Shown here: piece by piece, positions 1 to 9,500 of the stretch
Layout: each line of letters begins with the position of its first letter
Numbering within the stretch: position 1 is the stretch's first letter
Source of the DNA: RGIG4608 sp045651165
GTDB taxonomy: Bacteria > Bacillota > Clostridia > Oscillospirales > CAG-272
Direction of reading: 5' to 3'
NCBI GenBank assembly: GCA_045651165.1
Contig: JAZRRX010000004.1
Location: 1-22,575 of the forward strand
DNA: 22,575 nucleotides
Program-made: the position numbers and the translations under genes
Notes under the pieces: model-generated
The model's database searches: none
What the model saw: only the letters and a program-made list of their open reading frames with translations
What the model was told of the DNA's origin: nothing

Positions 1-4
1 TTAG

Positions 5-130
5 GTGTCATTCTCGAGCGTAATAATCTTTTGCGTCCGTCACTTCGTTCCGAGATCCTTCGCTCCGCTCGAGGATGACGCAAAAGATTATAGCGAAGAA
101 TCTCGGCGCAACTTCCCTCGAGGATGACGC
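5..130. repeat. Palindromic intergenic repeat
   Basis: Two perfect 14-base arms, TAATCTTTTGCGTC at 24-37 and its complement at 77-90, enclose a segment rich in CGAG/CTTCG words. The block CTCGAGGATGACGC recurs near 69-82 and 117-130, and a related form (TCATTCTCGAGCG) opens the window. This is the look of dispersed REP/BIME-like or MITE-like intergenic repeats, seen in many bacterial genomes. It lies beyond the terminator of the uracil permease gene and no credible gene overlaps it. Whether it folds in RNA or DNA, or is mobile, cannot be told from one copy. Confidence 0.6.
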
Positions 131-162
131 GCAATATAACTCCCCGATAAACCCCAATTTAT

Positions 163-199
163 CAATAAAAAATGCCCTGCGAAGAAATTCGCAGGGCAT
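163..199 (-). terminator. Terminator of the uracil permease gene
   Basis: Read on the minus strand, a 12-bp stem (ATGCCCTGCGAA with its complement, 172-183 and 188-199) has a 4-base loop and runs into a T-rich tract. It begins 15 bases after the permease stop codon and is a standard intrinsic terminator. Confidence 0.9.
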
Positions 200-214
200 A
201 AGTATTAACTTTTA

Positions 215-1591
215 TTATTTATCTGTTTTTTTGATATTTACAAGTGTATTTGTGATAATACCAAGGATGAGCGCACAAGCGATGCTTGTGATTGTTACCT
301 TGCCGATGGACATTGCTGTTCCGCCGATACCTGTGATAAGGATAACCGCTGTTGTGAAGAGGTTAGCGTTATTTTCAAGGTCAACCTTCTGAATCATCTT
401 AAGACCACTTACTGCGATAAAGCCGTAAAGTGTGATGCAAACACCACCCATTACGCATCCTGGGATAGAATCAAGGAATGCAACAAAGGGAGAGATAAAG
501 GAAATTGCGAGTGCCATAAATGCTGTGAGTGTGATTGTTGCAACAGATGCGTTTCTTGTGATAGCTACGCAACCAACACTTTCACCGTATGTTGTGTTGG
601 GGCATCCACCAAAGATTGCGCCTGCAACTGAACCAACACCGTCACCAAGAAGAGTTCTGTGAAGACCGGGCTCTTCGAGAAGGTCGTGCTCGATAATGGA
701 AGAGAGGTTCTTGTGGTCAGCTATATGCTCTGCGAATACTACGAATGCAACAGGAACATACGCAACTGCGATTGTTGCAACGTATGACCATTCGAAATCA
801 CCAACACCCTTGAGTGCCTTTACGAATGAAAATTCGGGAACTGAAATAAATGTTTTAAGTGTTACACCATCTGCAACAAGTGCTTTGAAGGGAGCAAAGT
901 CGATTACCATAAGGTCAGCATTATTTGTAGCATGTCCGATAAGAGTGAAGGCAAGTGCTACTGCGTAACCAGAGAGAATACCGAAGATGAAGGGGAAGAG
1001 CTTAGCTGCCTTTTTACCGTATGTTGAGCAAAGAACTACAACGAAGAGAGTTACCATAGCACAGATAAAAGAGAGCCAGATGTTAGTGGTCATAACGAAG
1101 CCATTTCCGTTGTGAGGGCCATAAGAGAATACGTCGTTAACTGCTGCGCCTGCGAGAGAAAGACCGATAAGAGCAACTGTAGGACCAATTACAACGGGGG
1201 GCATAAGCTTATTGATCCAGTTTACACCTGCAAATTTAACAAGAAGTGCGAGAACTACATAAACAAGACCTGCGAAAAGAGCGCCAAGGATAAGACCAAG
1301 GTAGCCAAGTGTCATTGATGTTGCGCCTGCAAAAGCTGCAACCATTGAACCGATAAATGCGAATGATGAGCCAAGGAATACAGGACTCTTAAATTTTGTG
1401 AAAATTTGATATACGAGTGTACCAATACCTGCGCCAAAGAGTGCAGCAGAAGCGGACATACCGTTACCCACGATAGCGGGAACTGCGATTGTTGCAGCCA
1501 TAATTGCAAGAAGCTGCTGAAGTGCGAACAAAACCGTTTTGAGATAACCAATCTGCTTTGGTTTTGCGTCAACGTTGTAGATAAGTTTCAT
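215..1591 (-). CDS. uraA: Uracil permease, NCS2 family
   Basis: A 458-residue polytopic membrane protein that should import uracil with protons for pyrimidine salvage. It carries the NCS2 landmarks: GSSFAF near the N-terminus, a Glu at residue 288 in the segment FAEHIADHKN, and Glu337 in NTTYGE. The last two correspond to the substrate-binding glutamates of E. coli UraA (from knowledge of that structure), and the NTTYGE form fits the uracil rather than the xanthine/urate branch. The start is chosen by AGGAGG at 1601-1606, 9 bases upstream. The gene is a single-gene unit with its own promoter, an attenuator-like leader and a terminator. The substrate is inferred by family and uracil is the best guess. 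Some Firmicutes call the same gene pyrP. Confidence 0.93.
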   Translation of the reverse strand: MKLIYNVDAKPKQIGYLKTVLFALQQLLAIMAATIAVPAIVGNGMSASAALFGAGIGTLVYQIFTKFKSPVFLGSSFAFIGSMVAAFAGATSMTLGYLGLILGALFAGLVYVVLALLVKFAGVNWINKLMPPVVIGPTVALIGLSLAGAAVNDVFSYGPHNGNGFVMTTNIWLSFICAMVTLFVVVLCSTYGKKAAKLFPFIFGILSGYAVALAFTLIGHATNNADLMVIDFAPFKALVADGVTLKTFISVPEFSFVKALKGVGDFEWSYVATIAVAYVPVAFVVFAEHIADHKNLSSIIEHDLLEEPGLHRTLLGDGVGSVAGAIFGGCPNTTYGESVGCVAITRNASVATITLTAFMALAISFISPFVAFLDSIPGCVMGGVCITLYGFIAVSGLKMIQKVDLENNANLFTTAVILITGIGGTAMSIGKVTITSIACALILGIITNTLVNIKKTDK

Positions 1592-1637
1592 TTGAACTTT
1601 CCTCCTGAATTTTTTATATTATTTTTATTTTGACCAT

Positions 1638-1664
1638 AAAAAAAGCTGACGAAATAACGTCAGC
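1638..1664 (-). terminator. Leader terminator (attenuator) before uraA
   Basis: On the minus strand GCTGACG pairs with CGTCAGC around a 6-base loop (1645-1651 and 1658-1664), followed by seven T residues. It lies downstream of the promoter and upstream of the uraA ribosome binding site, so it must be read through for the permease to be expressed. The stop codon of the leader ORF is only 6 bases before the stem, so a ribosome that reaches the end of the ORF would cover the stem. I see no PyrR-type binding loop nor an obvious competing antiterminator stem. These points suggest attenuation by coupled translation. Confidence 0.85.
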
Positions 1665-1670
1665 AATAAA

Positions 1671-1751
1671 TCAAATATTAAATGAAAAAATGAAAAGGGA
1701 ATAGGACACCACGGCACTAAACTTTTTGTTTGCTACACTGAAATTCATCAT
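1671..1751 (-). CDS. Leader peptide of uraA, putative
   Basis: A 26-codon ORF beginning with two ATG codons (1751 and 1748) and ending TGA at 1671-1673. It is preceded at 1760-1769 by AGAAAGGTGG, a near-perfect Shine-Dalgarno sequence with 8 bases to the first ATG. Its last ten codons are mostly U-rich (Leu, Phe, Ile, Phe, Ser, Phe, Asn, Ile), so the transcript is strongly U-rich just before the attenuator stem. The peptide resembles no protein I know, and its value is probably in being translated. By analogy with E. coli pyrBI, slow transcription at low UTP would let the ribosome catch up and block the terminator. The ORF and signals are seen; the mechanism is inferred. Confidence 0.7.
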   Translation of the reverse strand: MMNFSVANKKFSAVVSYSLFIFSFNI

Positions 1752-1785
1752 CGTTTTGTCCACCTTTCTTTTCACACTGAGAGAG

Positions 1786-1814
1786 ATTATAACACAAAGC
1801 GCGTACAATGTCAA
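1786..1814 (-). promoter_or_regulatory. uraA promoter
   Basis: Minus-strand TTGACA (1809-1814), a 17-base spacer and TATAAT (1786-1791) form a perfect consensus. Transcription would start near 1779, giving a leader of about 190 bases that holds the leader ORF and the attenuator. A strong constitutive promoter suits control by premature termination. Confidence 0.9.
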
Positions 1815-2008
1815 TAGTGTTTTTTGCAAAAAATAAAATTATTTTACCGAAAAATAATTGTATTTTGCATTTGTAGTAAAAATAAAGGATGCTATTTTGC
1901 GCTTTTTGCTATTTTAATTTCATAGTTTATAGTGTATACTATAATCACAAAGCAAAGATATCATGGCTTTAAAAAACATCTATATTATAATAATATAGCT
2001 TAAAAACA
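1815..2008. other. AT-rich intergenic DNA, divergent region
   Basis: No gene seen. It separates the divergent uraA and SPFH promoters. The only structure I note is the inverted repeat TATAGT/ACTATA at 1928-1933 and 1938-1943, separated by GTAT. It could bind a regulator of the SPFH operon, but this is only a possibility. Confidence 0.4.
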
Positions 2009-2037
2009 TTGACACCATATAAAAAATATGGTAAAAT
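2009..2037 (+). promoter_or_regulatory. Promoter of the SPFH operon
   Basis: TTGACA (2009-2014), a 17-base spacer and TAAAAT (2032-2037). The spacer is itself a palindrome, CCATAT and ATATGG around five A residues (2015-2031), and could be an operator lying between the two promoter boxes. Confidence 0.75.
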
Positions 2038-2101
2038 TAATTAAAGTGTAACACGAATACTGTTCGTTTACATAGAAAACTATTTTTAAAGGAGAAAAAT
2101 T

Positions 2102-3055
2102 ATGTTAGAAGTTATTTTAGGTGTAATTGCTATAGTTTTGTTAGCTATTTTGATTTCTTGTATTAAGGTTGTTCCTCATACAGAATCATTTGTAATTGAG
2201 CGTCTTGGTAAATTCCAAACAATTTGGGGAGCAGGTCTTCACTTCCTTGCGCCCTTTGGAATTGACCGTGTAACTGCTCGTGCAACCACAAAGGAAAAGG
2301 TGCTTGATACACCTCCCCAGTCCGTTATCACAAGCGATAACGTTCCCCTTACTATTGATGCAGTTGTTTATCACAAAACATTTGATCCAAAGCTCTATGC
2401 TTATGGTGCTGCAAATCCCGTTGAGGCTCTTGCTAACCTCACAACAACAACTCTTCGTAACATCGTTGGTGAACTTACACTTGACGAATCTCTTACATCT
2501 CGTGACTCCATTAACGCAAAGATGACAGAATCTCTTGACAGAGCAACTGACGAATGGGGAATTAGAGTAACTCGTGTTGAAATTAGAAATATCACTCCTT
2601 CGGCTGATATTCGCGAATCAATGGAAAAACAGATGAAGGCAGAACGTGCAAGACGTGAAACATTGCTTGAGGCAGAAGGTCACAAGCAGGCAGTTATCAC
2701 TCGTGCAGAGGGTGATAAGCAGGCGATGGTGCTTGCTGCAGAGGGTGAAAGAGATGCTCGTATCGCTCGTGCAGAGGGTGAAGCAAAGGCAGTTCTTCTT
2801 CAAAAGCAGGCAGAGGCAGACGGTCTTCGCGCTATTATGTCTGCATGCCCTACACCCGAGGTTATCGAGCTTAAGAGATATGAGGCCCTTGTTGAAATGG
2901 CTAATGGTACTGCGTCAAAGCTCATAGTTCCTACAGATACAGTTGAAATGGTTAAGAAGAATGCTATCTTCACAGAAACAACAGGACTTGGTGATGACAC
3001 TCCCGAAGCACCCAAAAAGCAAAAACCCGCAAAGAAAGATCCTTGCTGCGATTAA
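2102..3055 (+). CDS. Stomatin-like SPFH/Band 7 membrane protein
   Basis: A 317-residue protein with one N-terminal membrane helix (residues about 3-24), then an SPFH/Band 7 domain (about 25-180), then a long charged coiled coil (about 185-260) with AEGxxxA repeats (EAEGHKQA, RAEGDKQA, AAEGERDA, RAEGEAKA). This is the layout of QmcA/stomatin-like proteins, which form large oligomeric membrane-bound cages tied to membrane microdomains and protease control. The C-terminus is a Lys/Pro-rich tail ending in two adjacent Cys residues. The start has GGAG 8 bases upstream. It is first in a three-gene operon. The usual NfeD partner is not seen nearby. The family call is secure; the role here is unknown. 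Confidence 0.9.
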   Translation: MLEVILGVIAIVLLAILISCIKVVPHTESFVIERLGKFQTIWGAGLHFLAPFGIDRVTARATTKEKVLDTPPQSVITSDNVPLTIDAVVYHKTFDPKLYAYGAANPVEALANLTTTTLRNIVGELTLDESLTSRDSINAKMTESLDRATDEWGIRVTRVEIRNITPSADIRESMEKQMKAERARRETLLEAEGHKQAVITRAEGDKQAMVLAAEGERDARIARAEGEAKAVLLQKQAEADGLRAIMSACPTPEVIELKRYEALVEMANGTASKLIVPTDTVEMVKKNAIFTETTGLGDDTPEAPKKQKPAKKDPCCD

Positions 3056-3069
3056 TTTGAGGCTTAGTT

Positions 3070-3258
3070 ATGGCTGAAAAGGAAAATAGATTTGTAAAAA
3101 CCTATAAAGAAGGTGCTTTCGGTGGCAACGGATTTGAAATCTGGGTAGACACTGAAACGGGTGTTAACTATGTGTGGCGCATAAGCGGTTATGTAGGCGG
3201 TTTAACCGTCCTTCTTGATAGAGATGGTAAGCCTGTTATAACAGCAGTTGAAAAATAA
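3070..3258 (+). CDS. DUF6440-type small protein
   Basis: A 62-residue soluble protein with no signal or membrane helix. The pattern RF..Y.EG, then F.IWVDTETGVNYV, SGYVGGLTVLLDRDGKPV, matches what I recall of the DUF6440 family, small proteins common in Firmicutes with no known function. It starts 14 bases after the SPFH gene and ends 10 bases before the next gene, so it is almost surely co-transcribed. The ribosome binding site (GAGG at 3059-3062) is modest. Co-expression with a stomatin-like protein may mean it acts at the membrane, but nothing in the sequence proves that. Confidence 0.8.
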   Translation: MAEKENRFVKTYKEGAFGGNGFEIWVDTETGVNYVWRISGYVGGLTVLLDRDGKPVITAVEK

Positions 3259-3268
3259 GGAGTAAACT

Positions 3269-3502
3269 ATGACTAAAATTTTTTATTCGGTGGCGGTAAT
3301 TTGTTTGGTTTTGGCTTTCACTGCATTCTTGTTTGGAATAAATGATCCGGATGGAAATATTTGGACAGGAATTTTTGAAGGTTTGCTTATTCTTGTTCCG
3401 GGATTGTTGTTTTTTGCAGTTGGCAATCTTTGGGGCAGGGTGAATGACCTCGAAAATGAAATCAAAACTCTGAAAAACGATAAAAAAGATAATAATCAAT
3501 AG
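3269..3502 (+). CDS. Small two-helix membrane protein
   Basis: A 77-residue protein with two hydrophobic segments, about residues 5-24 and 31-52, joined by a short loop with NDPDGN, and then a charged heptad-like tail (about 55-77) that may form a coiled coil. AAGGAG lies 7 bases before the ATG. It is the third gene of the SPFH operon and its stop is followed by a terminator. I do not recognise a family. Its place in the operon could be that of the small membrane partner that SPFH proteins often have (NfeD), but its sequence does not look like an NfeD OB-fold domain. Confidence 0.75.
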   Translation: MTKIFYSVAVICLVLAFTAFLFGINDPDGNIWTGIFEGLLILVPGLLFFAVGNLWGRVNDLENEIKTLKNDKKDNNQ

Positions 3503-3515
3503 TTTTGTAATTTAT

Positions 3516-3545
3516 AAAGGGAGCTTGTATAAGCTCCCTTTTTTA
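3516..3545 (+). terminator. Terminator of the SPFH operon
   Basis: AAAGGGAGCTT and its complement around a GTAT loop, followed directly by a T run, 13 bases after the last stop codon of the operon. Confidence 0.9.
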
Positions 3546-3549
3546 TTGA

Positions 3550-3581
3550 CAAAATCCCCCTCTCACTTTTGTGAGAGGGGG
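3550..3581 (-). terminator. Terminator of the Hint lipoprotein gene
   Basis: CCCCCTCTCAC (3556-3566) and its complement (3571-3581) form an 11-bp stem with a 4-base loop. On the minus strand it is followed by ATTTTGTC. It lies 14 bases beyond the stop of the large minus-strand gene. The T tract is short, so efficiency is uncertain. Confidence 0.75.
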
Positions 3582-3594
3582 GGTGGATGTTTTA

Positions 3595-6500
3595 TTAGTT
3601 ATTTAAAAGATTTAAACTCAAATATATGTTATAGCGATTAATCATATATTTCAATTCTTCAATAGTAAGATTACCCTTGCCAATAGACACCTTGAGATAA
3701 GCACCGTTTGCGGCATAGAACATGTCTTCGGAAAGAGGACAAATTTCGTTCAACTCTTCGTATGTGAAGAGGCCGTATGTTTCAATATCTTTTTCCATTT
3801 GTTCATAGTCGTATGTCATTGTTTCGGGATCAACTTCGAAGAAGTTGAAGAGACCTCCAACACCACCGGGCATTGAGAGCATACCGTTTACGAAGTAGCA
3901 AAGGTGTCCAACTGTTACAGGGCTCCAAGCTGTTGTAACTTCTGTATTAATAACAACGTCAACCAACTGAACCCTTTCAAGTGTATCACCATTCTGCTTT
4001 GCGAATGTATGACCGATATAATCTGCTGCATTTGCATCAAGATATACGTATCTGTTAAGGTCATAATCCCAGAAACCGTGTTCGTAGATAACCTTCACCT
4101 CAGTTCCATCTGAGAAGACGAGATAGATTACCTCACACTCAGCCTCATACTCAGCGTCCATAAACATAAGGGGCGCTACATCAAATTTACCTGTTTCCAT
4201 ATTCCATACAAGGAACATTTCATCACCTGTAACCTCATCCATACGGATTTGTGTACCGTCTGCAAGTGTGATGAGTGTGTCTGGGGTTACACAGGAGCTG
4301 CTATCTTCCAACTTAGTTAAAGTGCCACTACAGAAATCAGAATACTTGTACTGTTCGTCTTTGTTTTCTGTTACAGACCAAGTGTGTGAGAATGAAAGAA
4401 CAGCACCACCATTGTTATCTTTGAATGTGTAAGAAACAGGAATTGTTCTTGCAGAGTTTCCAGTTTTAACAAGACCATTAGAATTTGCAGGTACAAAATA
4501 GAGTGTACCATCAACACCTACGGGCATTGCATCAACTTTATTACTACTATGTACTTGGCCGCCAGTCAATGTTATTGTATAGTCATCATTAGCTGGTGTA
4601 TATGTCCAAGTTGTATTGGTACCATTGAGCTTACCCTTGCCACTGATTGTAATCTCACCAAGATCAAGTTCTATGTATTTGCCTTCGGCAACACTCCAAT
4701 ACTTAATTACAATACCTTCAAGGGCAGGAGCAGCTCCATGCCAGTTGCCACCAGCAGAGGCAGCTACACAAAGACCAGATTGGTAATTAGTGGAAACAAT
4801 AGAAGGTGATTCCTTGCTTGTTTCAGTACCTGTTACTTTAAGTGTTGCTGTGTATTCCTTTCCATCAATTGTAGCAGTAAGTGTATAAGTTACACCACCT
4901 GCTGTAACAGCAACGGTTGAAGGCTTGCTACCACCGTTTACCTTATAATCAGTTACGGAAACACAGTTTACAACCATAGAAAGCTTGCTAAAATCGAGTT
5001 TATAGCCAGGAACCTTATCAAGGTCAACGTTTAATTCATATACCCAACCATCTGTACCATAAGATTTTCCAAACTCAAGTCCACTATTTGAATCGGAGTA
5101 ATTTACAGTAATAATATCGCCTTGTTTGTTAGGTTCGTAATCTTTAAGGTTTTTATAGGAATCGTCTGTGCCGTTAGTATTCTTGTAAGAATAAACATAA
5201 GTTTTGCCAGCCAAAATGCTAATGTCGGTATAATCATATGGAATATCGGCTTTATTTGTTCTATTATCAGTAATGGTGGTTGCGTTCACCTTTGATGTCA
5301 ATGATTCGGGCATATATGCAAATCCGAGATTCAAGGACTCGTTTGTGCCGTCACCGTCAAGATCGTGTAGATAATCTGTTTTACCAAGAACTGTATTAAT
5401 AATAGATTGTCCGGCACTGGGAACATATTTTTTATCAGTTTCATTTACCCAAGCGTTTTGAACAAGAGTTCCTTCAATTGTTATGGGAGCTGCATTACCA
5501 TCTGCATCGCAAATGAAGAGCACACTGAAGCCCATAAGTGTTTTTGAACTATCATGAGTAGAAACAGTAGGTTTTTGAACGAGTGTAACATCTCTCAAAG
5601 TTACGCTATTTGCTGAACCAACAAGAAGGGAAGCAACCGCACCACCCTCAATGCGAGAGTTATCAATCAAACAGTTACCGCCTGTTACGTTAACCGCTGC
5701 ACGAGCGCCTGAAATACGAGAGTTAAGAATTTGGCTATTGCCACTTACCATAACACCACTCTTAACGTTATAGTAACGAGTTTTATCTGTTGTTTCGGAA
5801 CGGTTACCAGACTCTGTCATATTGCTCTTATAAAGAACAGCATAATCAAAGTTAGGACAAACAATCTGAACATTATCAAGTGTACCATTGTCAAGATTTA
5901 CAAATGCATAACCCATATCAAGAGCAGCGGAGTCACTAGTACAAGTCATTGTGAAGCCGTTACCGAACAATGTGTAACCACCACTAACTTCGAGAGAACC
6001 AAATTCGCAGTTGTTAAGAAGAACAACATTATTTTTTGTTGCACTTGTTGCGCTTGTTGCGTTAAGAGCATCAACTACTTCAAGTGTAAGCTCGATATCA
6101 CACTCGTTACAAGCGCTATTGCTAGAAAGTGTTACTTTTACAACGCCTGTTCCAGTAAATTGGAGTGAATTGCCGTTTATCTTAACAGAGGCATCACCTG
6201 CTACAGTATTACCACTAATTGTTACTGTGTGCTTTCCAACATTGAACAAGGAACTAAGTTGAACTGCGTTCTTATTACCTACTCTATAGAGGAAATCACC
6301 TGTAAATTTATTTTCGATATGTTTAAGTGCTTCGCCCTCGGTTGTTTTACATGCCGAACATGTTTTGGGAGCTGTGCAAGTTGCATCTGCCCATTGGTGT
6401 CCTGTTTGAGTAACAACCTCTTGTTCAACCTTGTGGTCGCATCTTGAACAGTGTGAAGCTTCTGTAAGACCACTTGCTGTACATGTAGGTTTAACTGCTT

Positions 6501-9500
6501 CCTTATCAATTATCATATTATGTCCGAGAGATGCTTTTTGATCTGCTACATACGAATATTCACAAACCGTACAAGTGTATGTTGTATAACCATCTTCTGT
6601 ACATGTGGGATTCTTTACTACTGAATTGTATGAGTGCTCTTTAAAATTAAGTGTTATTGTTACACTACTAATTTTTGTTTCACATTTAGTGCAGTAGAAT
6701 ACCTTATCATAAGATCCTTGTGTTGTACAAGTGGATTCAACCCTGTTTTCTTCAACTGCATTGCCTGATGTGTGACCAGGTGCATCTACTGTTACTGTTT
6801 CACGGTTTGTTTCAGTGCCACATACTGTACAATAAGTTACGTTATCGTAAGAACCATGCACTGTGCATGTTGCATCAACGTTGTTTTCTACAACAACTGC
6901 GCCTGCTGTATGTGAAAGTTTTTCAGTTACTGTTTGCGCAACGAGAATTTCATCACATACTGAACAGTGCTTACCTTCTGTAAGACCTGTTGAAGTACAT
7001 GTTGCCGCTACCGCTGCGTCAACTTTTTCAGTGTGAGGAAGCTTTTCTATTGTTTTTGTATCTCTGCTAAGCTCAACACTACATACTGAACAGTAAACTA
7101 CGCTATCGTAAGAGCCTTCTGCAGAACATGTTGATTCTTTTCTATTTTCTTCAACTGCTTTGCCTGCAGTATGTTCTATAGTTCTTTCTGCTCCGCATTC
7201 GTCACAATCTGTATCACAAGCATTTTTGTATACGTGATCGAGTAATTCACCATATTCATTACCGCAAACCTCACAAATTGCCTTTGAGGAACAAGTTGCG
7301 TTACCACCGCGGCAGATCCATTCAGCATTTGCTGTGCCACAGTAATCACATGTATGAGAATCATTCTCTGCATGTGTTCCTTGCGCTACACCACAATTAT
7401 TGTCACAAACATGGTCGTTCTCCTTATCGGCATGTCCGAGAGCACCTTTTTCAACGTATGTTGTATAGTCGCATCTTGAACATGTTACGTATGCATCGTA
7501 GCCGATTTCTGTACATGTTGGAGCTTTTGCTTCGTGAGTAATTTCATTGTGTCCAAGTGCATTAATTTCTTCCGTGTAAGCATCTCCACAATTTGAACAT
7601 GTATATGTTTTAACACCGGGAACTGTACATGTAGGAGCTTGTGTTTCAGCACCTGAATAGCTATGTCCTATTGATTCTGTATAATTATCAACATAACTAT
7701 CTCCACAATGACATGTATATGTTGTATAACCACCAGTTGTACATGTAGGATCTGTTACTTCTGTATCATAATCGTGTCCAAGTTCCGCTACTTCATCAGC
7801 AATGTAGGAATGATTGCAAACTGTACATGTGTAAGTTGTGTAACCTGCTGCTGTACAAGTGGGCTTTGTTACTACTGAATTGTATCTATGTCCCTTTGCA
7901 GGAACTGTTACTTTCTCACGGCTAAGTTCTACTTTACATACTGTACAATATGTTACGTTATCATAAGAACCATTATTTACACAATCAGGATCAACATTGT
8001 TTTCAACAACTGTTTGACTCGCTGTGTGACCGAGTTTGTCTGTGTGGTCTGCTACATAAGAATGTCCACAGTGACAAGTATATGTTGTATAACCACCAGT
8101 TGTACATGTAGGATCTGTTACTTCTGTATCATAATCGTGTCCCTTTTCGGCAATTTCAACAATTACTCTGTTAACTTCTGCACCGCAAGTTGAGCAATAG
8201 AATACCTTATCATAATAGCCTTTCTTAGTACATGTAGATTCAACTCTATTTTCTTCAACTGCAGGTTTAGATGTATGTCCGAGAGCATTAACTGTGCTAT
8301 CCTTATATGTATCGCCACATCTTGAGCATGTGTGAGTTGTATAACCATCAGTTGTACATGTGGGCTTTGTTACTACTGAATTGTAATCATGTCCCTTTGC
8401 TGTAACTACTGTCTGAGCAACAAGGACTTCTTTACATACGGAACAGTGCTTACCTTCAGTAAGACCAGTGGTTGTACATGTAGGAGCAACTGCTTTGTCA
8501 ATTACTTCTGTATGACCAAGCTTGTCTGTATAGTTTGAAACATAACTATCTTTACAAACTTTACATGTATATGTAGTATATCCACCATTTACACAATCGG
8601 GTTCGGTTACTACCGCATCGTATTTGTGTCCCGGCGCATTAACAGTTATTGTTTCACGACTTGTTTCTACACCACAAACTGTACAATAAGTTACGTTATC
8701 ATAAGAACCTGTTACTGTGCAAGTGGGAGCTTTATTGTTTTCTACAACAACTTGACCATCGGTATGTCCCTTTGCAGGAACTGTTGCTTTCTCACGGCTA
8801 AGTTCTGTTTTACATACTGTACAATAAACCACATTATCGTAAGAGCCATTGTTTACACAATTAGGATCAACGTTGTTTTCAACAACTGTTTGACCTGCTG
8901 TGTGACCGAGATTGTTTGTATGGTTTGCAATATAACTATCGTTACAAACTTTACATGTGTATGTAGTATATCCGCCATTTACACAATCAGGAGATGTTAC
9001 AACAGCATCATAAGTATGTCCTGGCGCGTTAATTGTTACTGATTTGCGGCTAATTTCTTCATTACAAATCGAACAATAAACCACTATATCATAAGAACCT
9101 GCTTTTGTACATGATGCTTCCACTCTGTTTTCATGCACAGCGACTGCAGGGTCATGAGTGATTGTTCTTGTTGAACCACACACATTACAATCTACGTCAC
9201 AATTATTTGTATAAACATGGTTGCCAACTTGTCTGGTTGTTCCACATTCATTACATGTTGTATCGCAAGCGTTATCGTAAACGTGATTTTCGGGAGTTCT
9301 TTCTTCTCCACACACATTACAATCTACGTCACAATTATTTGTATAAACGTGATTACCAACCTCTCTGGGTGTATCACACTCATTACAAGTTGTGTCGCAA
9401 GCGTTATCATAAACGTGATCTTCGGGAGTTCTTTCTTCTCCGCACAAGTTACAATCTACGTCACAATTATTTGTATAAACGTGATTGCCAACCTCTCTGG

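Noticed and set aside
1671..1751. PyrR-binding or purine/other riboswitch in the uraA leader
   Set aside because: I found no conserved riboswitch core and no PyrR anti-antiterminator loop; the ORF plus terminator explains the leader better.
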